Origin: Chloroflexota bacterium
GTDB taxonomy: Bacteria > Chloroflexota > Dormibacteria > Dormibacterales > Dormibacteraceae
Direction of reading: 5' to 3'
Assembly (NCBI GenBank): GCA_005882115.1
Contig: VBEG01000028.1
Coordinates: 1 to 51,123 of the forward strand
DNA: 51,123 bases
Shown piece by piece: positions 6,884-14,112 of the stretch (position 1 is its first letter; each line of letters starts with the position of its first letter). Made by a program: the position numbers and the translations under genes. The notes beneath the pieces were generated by a model. The model saw only the letters and a list, made by a program, of their open reading frames with translations, searched no databases and had not been told where the DNA came from.

Positions 6884-7596
6884 CTGGATTCGTGCGCCCT
6901 ACTCGCGCCCGGCGAACCGACTTCGGTGATCAATCCCGGCTCGAGATGGGCGATATCGTTCACGCCCCCGATCACCATGCGACCGTCACGCCTCTCGATC
7001 AGCGAGATCGAGGCGTTCTGAATCCTGAAAGGAAAGATGCCCTGCGGCGGCTTGCCGACGATCCTGTGCAGCGCTGCCTGGATCACGCCGCCATGCGTGA
7101 CGACCAACACATCGCCGTGCTGATGCCGTCGCATGATCGTCTCGACCGCGGCGCCAACTCTCGCATCGAAGATGGCGGCGCCTTCGCCACCAGGCACTAC
7201 ATCCCAGTCCGGCTCTTCGACCCAGCTCGCCCAGGCTTCGGGAAATCGTTCGGCCATCTCCTCGGTGCGCAGCCCCTCCCACTCACCGAGGTAGATCTCG
7301 CGCAGCGTTTCGGTCGGCTCGGGTCGCACGCCGACCGCCTTACCGATCACCTCCGCGGTCTCGAAGGCGCGCTTCAGGTCACTCGCATAAAGGCCACTGA
7401 ACTTGCGACCGGCAAGTCGCGCCCCGACGAGGGCGGCCTGCCGGCGCCCTTCGTCCGAAAGTGGAGGGTCGAGCTGGCCCTGGATGCGATGCTCGCGGTT
7501 CCAGGTCGACTGCCCGTGGCGGATGAGGAAGAGGCGCGCGGGAGATGGCCGCGCCGGTAGCGGGAGTTCAGGAGGCTCCGGGCGCGCAGGTCTGAT
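6880..7596 (-). CDS. Histidine phosphatase superfamily protein (phosphoglycerate-mutase-like), ATC start proposed
   Basis: The catalytic RHG motif lies in ARLFLIRHGQSTWN, followed by LDPPLSDEGRRQA, YASDLKRAFETAE, GEWEG, and VLVVTHGGVI with the second catalytic His. These are the phosphohistidine and acid/base elements of GpmB/CobC-like phosphatases. The frame is open from a stop at 7621-7623, but contains no ATG, GTG or TTG before the RHG motif; the first such codon is GTG 7350, which would remove the active site. Two ATC codons lie at 7602 and 7596, just after a TAGTAT/TATAGG sequence; 7596 is chosen for spacing (238 residues). Substrate unknown. Coupled by ATGA overlap to the FemAB gene. 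Confidence 0.8.
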   Translation of the reverse strand: MRPARPEPPELPLPARPSPARLFLIRHGQSTWNREHRIQGQLDPPLSDEGRRQAALVGARLAGRKFSGLYASDLKRAFETAEVIGKAVGVRPEPTETLREIYLGEWEGLRTEEMAERFPEAWASWVEEPDWDVVPGGEGAAIFDARVGAAVETIMRRHQHGDVLVVTHGGVIQAALHRIVGKPPQGIFPFRIQNASISLIERRDGRMVIGGVNDIAHLEPGLITEVGSPGASRAHESR

Positions 7597-7605
7597 CTCG
7601 ATGCC

Positions 7606-7612
7606 TATACTA
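7606..7612. promoter_or_regulatory. Overlapping divergent -10-like elements, phosphatase / DUF4388 gene
   Basis: TATACT (7606-7611, plus strand) and TAGTAT (7612-7607, minus strand) are nearly the same seven base pairs read both ways. The plus-strand element would give the DUF4388 gene a leader of about 45 bases containing an AGGAG site; the minus-strand element lies 4 or 10 bases before the in-frame ATC codons of the phosphatase. No convincing -35 boxes. Inference only. Confidence 0.35.
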
Positions 7613-7660
7613 ACTTTCTCTTAGATCTCGATCGGGCTGGGCCGATCTCAGGAGAACGCC

Positions 7661-9232
7661 TTGCAATCTCACGGCTCGTTGGCCGAAACCCCCCTTCGCT
7701 CGCTGTTGGAATCCGCTCAGGGCGAGCGGTCCACCGGCACCCTCGTCGTCCGCAATGGGAACGGGCAGTCCACGTCCCTGTACTTCCTGTTCGGGCACCT
7801 GTTTCACGCCCAGGGCGAGGGCAGGTCGGGCGACGACGCGGTGGTGAGTGCCCTCAACTGGACGAAAGGCGACTTCGAGTTCGACGCCAAGGCAAAGCTG
7901 CCGGCCGATGAGACGGTCAAGGCAGGAATCCCAGAGCTGGTCCACGCCGCGGAGTCCGCACCCAAGCCCGTCGGCGCCGAGACCACCAAGCCTGAGCCGC
8001 CCGCGGAGCGGCCCCAGCCGCGCGCAGATCAGAGCCCAGAGCCAAAAAACGAGAGGAAGGAGCATGCTGAATCGGAACGAAAGGTGGAAGCACCGCAGCC
8101 GAGGCGTGGCGTGAAGCACCGCCCGCAACCGAAACATGGCCGCGAGCCGATCCCTGTCCCGGCGGGGCAGATCCTCTACGACTCGCTGAAGACTTCCTTC
8201 GTCGATTTCCCTCGCCTGCTGACCACGCTCGAGCGCGAGGGCTACACCGGTTATGTACGCCTACTCACCGATGACGCGGCCGGTCTGATCCTGTTCCGTG
8301 AAGGCTCCGCGCTCGAGTGCCTGTACGACGGCGCCGCCGACGCGGGCAGCCTCGTCCTTGGCAAGCCGGCCTTGATGCACTTCAACGACGACGTAACGGC
8401 GGGTCACGGCGTGCTGGACGTCGTCGGCCTTTCCGCTGAGCTGATCGACGGCCTTTACGAGCTGACCGTTTCCCGGCCCATGTACACCGAGCTGTACGCG
8501 GGATGGGTCGACATGAAGGCGCTGCTGAGCTTCTTGAGCGATCGCAAGCTGAGCGGTAGCGTGATGATCCGCTCCGGCGCGGGCACCGGGGTCCTCATCC
8601 TCGCGCACGGCGAGCTCGCGGGGGCGTACACGAGCGAGTCTCGCGACATCTCCGACAAGCCGGACCGTGCGCTCGCGCTCTGCGACGACCCCAACGCGAT
8701 GATCGAGGTGAAATCGGCGGACGCGACCAAGCACCCTCCGCTCGACGTCGACGAGGTGGTGAGCGGGCAGAGGAATCGCGCTGCCGCGCAGGCTCCGTCG
8801 TTTGCTCCAGCCCCTGCCCCCAATCCCGAACCGGTCGCCGCGACCGCGACGCTGCCGGTGATTCCGCCCATGGCTGCGGAGCCTCCGACAGCGCAGATCC
8901 CCACGGGCTCCTTCTCCAACTACACACAGCCGACGCCGCCGACCCAGCCGACCAACCCATCGGTGCCGGTGGCGCCGACCACGCCGCCAAGGCCGGCCGG
9001 ACCACAGCTCGACTGGGGCAGCATCGTCTCTGAGCTCCAGGCCATGGCCGAGGAAGCACTCGGAAACAGGGCGCGCAAGGTGAAGGACATCCTGGGCGCC
9101 GCGGACCCGTCGCTCGCCGGGATCGAGGCGGCGATCGACCAGATCCCGAGCATCTCGCTCCTGTTCGTCGACTCTTCGCGACTGGAACAGCTGGCCCAGG
9201 AGATGAGGGCGCGCCTCAAGTCCCACCTCTAG
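7661..9232 (+). CDS. DUF4388 (PATAN-type) domain protein with proline-rich linkers
   Basis: Begins with TTG 7661, preceded by AGGAGA (7650-7655). Residues about 5-90 form a DUF4388 module: GSLAETPLRSLLE, STGTLVVRN, LYFLFGHLFHAQGEG and LNWTKGDFEFD. A Pro/Glu/Lys-rich linker (about 100-165) leads to a second globular region (about 168-370) with DFPRLLTTLEREGYTGYVRL and another LSGSVMIRSG...GVLILAHGELAGAY repeat that looks like a diverged copy of the same fold. A Pro/Thr-rich linker (about 380-440) precedes a short helical C-terminal domain. No signal peptide. Such domains occur in signalling and motility proteins; the role here is unknown. 523 residues. Confidence 0.8.
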   Translation: MQSHGSLAETPLRSLLESAQGERSTGTLVVRNGNGQSTSLYFLFGHLFHAQGEGRSGDDAVVSALNWTKGDFEFDAKAKLPADETVKAGIPELVHAAESAPKPVGAETTKPEPPAERPQPRADQSPEPKNERKEHAESERKVEAPQPRRGVKHRPQPKHGREPIPVPAGQILYDSLKTSFVDFPRLLTTLEREGYTGYVRLLTDDAAGLILFREGSALECLYDGAADAGSLVLGKPALMHFNDDVTAGHGVLDVVGLSAELIDGLYELTVSRPMYTELYAGWVDMKALLSFLSDRKLSGSVMIRSGAGTGVLILAHGELAGAYTSESRDISDKPDRALALCDDPNAMIEVKSADATKHPPLDVDEVVSGQRNRAAAQAPSFAPAPAPNPEPVAATATLPVIPPMAAEPPTAQIPTGSFSNYTQPTPPTQPTNPSVPVAPTTPPRPAGPQLDWGSIVSELQAMAEEALGNRARKVKDILGAADPSLAGIEAAIDQIPSISLLFVDSSRLEQLAQEMRARLKSHL

Positions 9233-9262
9233 TCGTTTGGTGTAAACCCTTAACAGGGTGGG

Positions 9263-9291
9263 TTGGCGCTCGATCGATTTCAGGTTAGCCT
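9263..9291 (+). promoter_or_regulatory. Possible sigma-70-type promoter before the lipoprotein gene
   Basis: TTGGCG (9263-9268), 17-base spacer, TAGCCT (9286-9291). If used, the transcript begins near 9298, which would exclude the GTG at 9258 and favour TTG 9306 as the start. Weak matches in a GC-rich genome, so low confidence. Confidence 0.3.
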
Positions 9292-9305
9292 CGCTCCAGG
9301 TTGGT

Positions 9306-10943
9306 TTGGCTCGGGGGAGGGGGCCGACGGGAGAGGGAGGGCCCAAGAAGGGGCGCGCCATTTTGGCGGCGGCCGCTCTCGTGGTCGGTCTAGCCGTTAC
9401 AGGTTGCGGGGGCGATCCGCCGCAGATCGTTGACTACGCGCCGCAGCGCAACACGATCGACGTCTCGACGGCGGCGCCCATCCGCATCACGTTTGACCAC
9501 GATGTGGACCAGGCCTCGGTCGCGTCACGGCTCCGTCTCGCGCCGGCCACCATCGGCTCCGTCAGGTGGCTCAGCGGCCGCCAGCTCATCTACGACCACG
9601 TAACCCTTCTCACGAACACGAACTACGAGGTCATCCTCGAGTCTGGCTACCGCGACCCCGCCGGCAACACGTACACGCTTCGCCACCACTGGTCGTTTGT
9701 CACCGAGGGCCCGCCTGGACTCACAAGCTCGAAACCGGCCAGCCGCGAGACGGGCGTCGATCCCTCTGCTTACCTCAGCCTCCAGTTCTCGCGCGGCATG
9801 GATCCGGTCCATCTGAAGGACGCTATCTCGATTCAACCGAGTGTCCCATTCGACGTCAAGCTCGACCCGACGGACAACCGGCGCGCGATCATCGCGCCGT
9901 CCCAGCTGCTCGCCGCACATACCGAATACCAGGTCGCCGTCAACGTCGGCGCAACTGACGTCGACGGCAATCAGCTTGGGCGGTACGCCAGCATCAGCTT
10001 CACGACTGGCGCTGTCCTGCCGCTCCGCAACTGGATTGCATTCGCGGCCGATTCGACGGGCGGATCACCGGCCGGTCTGTGGATCGTCAACGACGAGTAC
10101 GGATTTCCGCGCCAGCTTTTCGATGCGACAGTGGTCCATTCGTTCAGCTGGTCTCCGTCGGGCGACTCGCTGCTGATCCAGGGCCAGGACGAAAGCTGGG
10201 TGCAGTTCACGCCAGGCAGCCCGGCCGCACCGCTCACCTTCAAGGGCGTTTGGGCGGCGGCGCTTGCCGCGGGCATGGGTTATGTCTACATTGACGATTC
10301 CGGCGTGCTGCATCGTCGGACCGCAAGCGGCGGCGACGAGGTCATCACGAACGACGTCGAAGAGGCGGCGGTTGCTCCCAACGGGCTTCGAGTCGCCTTC
10401 ATCCACCGCACGTCGAACGCGAACGAAGTGTGGGGATATGACGTCGGCCTGCGTGCGAGCTACCTGCTCGTGCTGGACTCCGCGCCTGTGAGCTCGGTGT
10501 CATGGGACCCGGCCGGCAAGCGCATCGCCTACCTTCGTCACGACCTGAGCACGACCAGCCTGCGCGTGCGCAACCTGACCGGTGCCGCGGCGACTTCGAC
10601 GATCACGAGCGGCCAGATCGGACGGCCGGCCTGGCTGCCCGACTCCACGCATCTCGTTTTCGCCGCCGCCGTCACGACACCGACCGCGACGCTGCAGAAG
10701 GCGTTCGTGGTCAACGTGGCCTCGCCGCCCTCGGCCCTCAGTCCTACGACCGCGATTCCTGCCGATCCAGGCATCGAGGTCGCGTCGCCGGTCTCATCGC
10801 CCGACGGACATCAGATCGCCTTTCTCAACGGCGATCAGGTCTGGCTGATGAACGCGGACGGCACGCGCCCGACCGCGTTGACCAAAGAGGACCCTGCCTC
10901 TTTTCCCTATTCCTGCCGCGCGCTTGCGTGGACGCGGACCTGA
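9306..10943 (+). CDS. Secreted lipoprotein with Big_5 Ig-like repeats and TolB-like beta-propeller
   Basis: The N-terminus has a basic stretch, a hydrophobic helix (ILAAAALVVGLAVTGC) and a lipobox VTGC, then GGDPP: a type II signal peptide. Two SbsA/Big_5-type domains follow, each with the pattern 'P...I.I.F....D.ASV...' and 'Y.V.......D..GN' ending in WSFVTEG and ISFTTGA. From about residue 235 WD40/TolB-like blades appear (SFSWSPSGDSLLIQG, SVSWDPAGKRIAYLR, PVSSPDGHQIAFLNGDQVW). The usual role of such propellers is binding at the cell surface; no enzyme motif is seen. TTG 9306 is preferred over GTG 9258 because a promoter-like element lies between them; this is uncertain. About 545 residues. 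Confidence 0.8.
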   Translation: MARGRGPTGEGGPKKGRAILAAAALVVGLAVTGCGGDPPQIVDYAPQRNTIDVSTAAPIRITFDHDVDQASVASRLRLAPATIGSVRWLSGRQLIYDHVTLLTNTNYEVILESGYRDPAGNTYTLRHHWSFVTEGPPGLTSSKPASRETGVDPSAYLSLQFSRGMDPVHLKDAISIQPSVPFDVKLDPTDNRRAIIAPSQLLAAHTEYQVAVNVGATDVDGNQLGRYASISFTTGAVLPLRNWIAFAADSTGGSPAGLWIVNDEYGFPRQLFDATVVHSFSWSPSGDSLLIQGQDESWVQFTPGSPAAPLTFKGVWAAALAAGMGYVYIDDSGVLHRRTASGGDEVITNDVEEAAVAPNGLRVAFIHRTSNANEVWGYDVGLRASYLLVLDSAPVSSVSWDPAGKRIAYLRHDLSTTSLRVRNLTGAAATSTITSGQIGRPAWLPDSTHLVFAAAVTTPTATLQKAFVVNVASPPSALSPTTAIPADPGIEVASPVSSPDGHQIAFLNGDQVWLMNADGTRPTALTKEDPASFPYSCRALAWTRT

Positions 10944-12214
10944 GCTCGCTCGACGACTCCGTCGAACAGGTCCTCTAGACGGTCCGCGGTCCGATTCCAT
11001 GAGAACCGCTGTGCGAGGAGGCGTCCCCGCCGTCCCATCTGCGCGGCGAGCTCGGGGTTGTCCAGGAGGCGCCCGATCCGCTCGGCGTAGGCCGCAGGGT
11101 CGTGACCACCTATCAGGTATCCGCTGACCTCGTCGCGAATTACCGATCGCAGGCCGGTGACGTCCGACCCGACGACTGGCCTGCCACACGCCTGAGCTTC
11201 GAGACCGACTAGCCCGAACGACTCGCTGTAGGACGGCATCACGCAGACGTCGGCGGCGGCGTAGAAGAAGGGAAGCTCGTGGTGGGCGACGGAACCGAGG
11301 AAATCGACTCGATCGCGAACGCCGTGCTCGGCGGCCACCGCCTTCAGCCGGTCCTTCTCGCTCTCATCGCCCTCCTTGCTGTCCTCACCGAGGATCAGCA
11401 AACGGACGTCGTCGTGAGTGCGGTCGCGCAGCAGCGCCAGCGCGCGAATCGCGACCTCGACGCCCTTCAGTCTCTCGAGCCGGCCGACAAAGACGAGCAA
11501 GCGGCCCGGCCCGTAACCGATCTTCCGCCGCGCTTCGCTCCGGTCGATGGGCTGAAACATCGAGAGGTCGACGCCAGGCGGGACGACAAACACGCGCTCT
11601 GGGTCCGCCCCATATGCGTTGACGAGCTCGTCGCTCTCGTCCGCAGTCGACGCAATCAAGAGGTCGGCCTGCTGAGCGATCTCGCCTTCGACGCGGATGC
11701 GCAGCGCGGGTTCCGGACGAGCCCCTGTCGCCAGCGTCTGATTCTTCACCAGGCCCAGCGTGTGCGCGATGTGCGCCCAGCCGCCCGCGAACCCAGGACG
11801 CAGCAGGCACGCGACCTCGCCCGACAGCCAGTAGTGAGAGAAGAGCAGGTCGTAGGTGATGCCTTCTCGCTCGGCGAACTCCGCAATCCGCAAGGCGAAC
11901 CCGGGCACCTCGTCGTAGAGCGAGTATTTGTCAAGCCCGCGACCGACAGGCAGGTAGATGACTCGAGACAACTCGGCAAGCTGCTCGATGGAAGGGTCGT
12001 CGGGCGTCTGGCGCCGGGTGAAGATGTCGGTCGCGATGCCTCGCTCGCTGAACGCGGTAGCGACTTCCCGGACGTAGACATTGAGGCCGCCGTTGCCGTT
12101 CTGGCCCAGCGAAGCCGTCGGCGACGTGTGCATGGAAATGACCGCGATCCGCCGAGCGGCGCGGTCGGAGATCAGGCGAGTCGCTTCAGCCACGGTACGC
12201 CGATCTCGTGTCAA
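10907..12214 (-). CDS. Glycosyltransferase family 4, MshA / sucrose-phosphate-synthase-like
   Basis: GT-B fold, retaining, cytosolic or membrane-associated. Seen: RIAVISMHTSP and GNGGLNVYVREVA in the N-terminal acceptor domain (similar to the GGMNVYV of the mycothiol enzyme MshA), VVPPGVDLSMF, LLVFVGRLERLKGVE, and the donor-site block CVMPSYSESFGLVGLEAQACGRPVVGSDVTG with E-x7-E near residue 345. Products could be a sugar phosphate glycoside as in MshA, but no other mycothiol gene is in the window, so this is left open. Start is TTG 12214 or GTG 12193, neither with a good ribosome site. The 3' end overlaps the end of the convergent lipoprotein gene by 37 bases. Confidence 0.85.
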   Translation of the reverse strand: MTRDRRTVAEATRLISDRAARRIAVISMHTSPTASLGQNGNGGLNVYVREVATAFSERGIATDIFTRRQTPDDPSIEQLAELSRVIYLPVGRGLDKYSLYDEVPGFALRIAEFAEREGITYDLLFSHYWLSGEVACLLRPGFAGGWAHIAHTLGLVKNQTLATGARPEPALRIRVEGEIAQQADLLIASTADESDELVNAYGADPERVFVVPPGVDLSMFQPIDRSEARRKIGYGPGRLLVFVGRLERLKGVEVAIRALALLRDRTHDDVRLLILGEDSKEGDESEKDRLKAVAAEHGVRDRVDFLGSVAHHELPFFYAAADVCVMPSYSESFGLVGLEAQACGRPVVGSDVTGLRSVIRDEVSGYLIGGHDPAAYAERIGRLLDNPELAAQMGRRGRLLAQRFSWNRTADRLEDLFDGVVERAQVRVHASARQE

Positions 12215-12349
12215 GCCAGCGTCGAGAGACGCAGCAAAAGCCGGAACGGGAGACCGGCGAGCAAGATCCCATAACCCCTAAAACCCACCCCTCCGCGGGG
12301 TATTCCGCCCGCCACCCTCGTGAACTAGGCTAGATATGATTTGGCCTCG
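12215..12349. promoter_or_regulatory. Divergent intergenic region with hairpin and -10-like TATGAT
   Basis: Holds a small hairpin ACCCC-TCCGC-GGGGT (12287-12301) and TATGAT at 12335-12340, nine bases before the cytochrome ATG at 12350 with no Shine-Dalgarno sequence. No clear promoter is visible for the glycosyltransferase on the other strand. Confidence 0.35.
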
Positions 12350-12925
12350 ATGAGGGTGACCCGCGGGCTGCTGCTGGCGCTCGGGATTCCGGTTTTTGTC
12401 GTCCTGACGGCGATGACCACGATGGCCGACAGCTCACCATCCCCTGCGCCGAGCGGATCGGCCGCCACGGGCTCGACGGCTCTTCCGGGCGACCCCAGCA
12501 AGGGGGAAACGCTCTATGCGCAGAACTGCGCGACCTGCCACGGCGCCGCCCTCGAAGGTGGGATCGGCCCCGCGCTCAACCCCATCGAGAAGCTACCCAA
12601 TATTGCGGATCCGCTCAGCGCGGCATTCTTGATCGACATCATCACCAACGGACGTCAGCCGCAGCCGGGTGACCCCAAGCAGGTCCCGATGCCGAAAAAG
12701 GGTGGCAACGACAACCTCACCGCGCAGGACGTCAAAGACCTGGCTGCGTTCATCATCCAGTCGAACCGCACTCCGGGAGGCGGCGCGCTCTCGCCAGGCG
12801 AGCTCGCCAAGCGAACCATTCTTTGGGTCAGCATCGGGATCATCGCCATGGTGTTCATCACGTACCTGCTGTCCACCTACAACATGCGATGGATCGCGCG
12901 CCGCGCAGCGGCGCGACGCAAGTAA
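12350..12925 (+). CDS. Membrane-anchored c-type cytochrome (mono-heme)
   Basis: N-terminal hydrophobic signal/anchor (residues 6-26), a Ser/Pro/Ala-rich linker, then a class I cytochrome c domain with CATCH (C60, C63, H64) for covalent heme binding and a probable Met axial ligand in QVPMPKKG near residue 118. The C-terminus has a transmembrane helix (about 146-165) and a basic tail, so the heme domain faces outside, tethered at its C-terminus. Similar to the small cytochromes that accompany cytochrome bc complexes in Gram-positives, but no other bc or oxidase gene is nearby. ATG 12350 is preferred to the in-frame TTG 12341. 191 residues. Confidence 0.9.
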   Translation: MRVTRGLLLALGIPVFVVLTAMTTMADSSPSPAPSGSAATGSTALPGDPSKGETLYAQNCATCHGAALEGGIGPALNPIEKLPNIADPLSAAFLIDIITNGRQPQPGDPKQVPMPKKGGNDNLTAQDVKDLAAFIIQSNRTPGGGALSPGELAKRTILWVSIGIIAMVFITYLLSTYNMRWIARRAAARRK

Positions 12926-14112
12926 CCGAAGGCCTCTCCCTCTACCCGACTCCAGCCGGCGGGTCGCCGCGCGTCCTCATCCTCTTCAGTGACACCGGCG
13001 GTGGACACCGGGCGGCTGCGCGTGCGCTGACCGACGCGCTCAAGCTTCTGGATCCATCCTGCGTCGTGACCGTCGCGGACCCGCTCATCGGGCAAGGGCC
13101 GATCGTCGTCCGTAGGCTTGCCTCGCTCTACTCGCCGGTGATCCGGCGCTCGCGCGCGGCATGGGGCGCCGTTTATCACTCGAGCAACACGAGGCCGACC
13201 TTCGCCGCCATCCGCGCCGTCTTCGGACCGGCAGTCCGCCGGGTGATGTCGCAGCTCTTGCAACAGCACGATCCCGACGTCGTGCTCTCCGTGCATCCGC
13301 TGTTCAACCATGTCGCTCATCAGGCGATCCGCAAGAGCGGCCGCCCGCGGGCGCTCATGACCGTGATCACCGACCTCGTGGATTTTCACCGCGGATGGAC
13401 GTTCAGCCAGGCTGACCTCGTCGTCGCGCCGACCGAGGATGCCCGCAAGGTCGCGCTGCGCCGCCGCGTGCCGGCCGACCGCGTGAAGCTCCTCGGATTG
13501 CCGGTCGACCTCCGGTTTCGGCCGCCCGCACCAGGAGAAAAGGAAGCACTCAGGCGCCGCTTCGGACTTGATGAGCATCGGTTCACCGTGCTGGTCATGG
13601 GCGGCGCGGCAGGCGTCGGCCACGTCGCCGCCCAGGTCCGAGAGCTGAGCGATGAGGTGAATGCGTGGCAGCTGATCGTGGTGTGCGGCCGCAACGAAAA
13701 ATTGCGACGTCGTGTCCTGGAGCTCGAACGGTCCACCCCGATGCTGGTGCTCGGTTTCGTCGATTACATGCCGGAGCTCATGCGCGCGTGCGACCTCATG
13801 GTCACCAAGGCCGGGCCCGGCGCGATCGCAGAGGCACTTGCGACGGGCTTACCGCTTGTGATCACGGGCTTTTTGCCCGGTCAGGAGACGCCCAACGTCG
13901 ACTTCGTCGTCGCGTCTGGGATCGGCGCCTTCGCGCCGAAGGAATCCGACCTCCGTGACGAGGTCCGGGTGCTGGCCGAGGGCGGCCCAACCTGGCGCGA
14001 GATGTCGCGCCGCGCCGAAGAGCTGGCCCATCCGTACGCGTCATCAGACATCGCGCGCGAGTGTCTGCTGCTCGCGGCCCGCTACAGAGCTGCTGCGCAC
14101 GCAAGCCGATAG
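12889..14112 (+). CDS. MGDG-synthase-like glycosyltransferase (GT28 family)
   Basis: Probable diacylglycerol or lipid glucosyl/galactosyltransferase. Seen: N-terminal LILFSDTGGGHRAAARAL, the MGDG synthase/UgtP loop that contacts lipid and diphosphate, VVLSVHPLFNH, VITDLVDFHRGW, LLGLPVDLRF, and the GT28 C-terminal donor site with VLVMGGAAGVGH and VTKAGPGAIAEALATGLPLV followed by ITGFLPGQE. ATG 12889 overlaps the last 37 bases of the cytochrome gene; an in-frame GTG/ATG further upstream is possible but the first conserved strand begins near residue 28. 407 residues. The 3' end overlaps the convergent helicase gene by 31 bases. Confidence 0.85.
   Translation: MDRAPRSGATQVTEGLSLYPTPAGGSPRVLILFSDTGGGHRAAARALTDALKLLDPSCVVTVADPLIGQGPIVVRRLASLYSPVIRRSRAAWGAVYHSSNTRPTFAAIRAVFGPAVRRVMSQLLQQHDPDVVLSVHPLFNHVAHQAIRKSGRPRALMTVITDLVDFHRGWTFSQADLVVAPTEDARKVALRRRVPADRVKLLGLPVDLRFRPPAPGEKEALRRRFGLDEHRFTVLVMGGAAGVGHVAAQVRELSDEVNAWQLIVVCGRNEKLRRRVLELERSTPMLVLGFVDYMPELMRACDLMVTKAGPGAIAEALATGLPLVITGFLPGQETPNVDFVVASGIGAFAPKESDLRDEVRVLAEGGPTWREMSRRAEELAHPYASSDIARECLLLAARYRAAAHASR

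Noticed and set aside
10907-12214. Assigning the GT4 enzyme as MshA (mycothiol synthesis)
   Set aside because: Motifs are similar, but no mshB, mshC or mshD is nearby and related GT4 enzymes share the same features.
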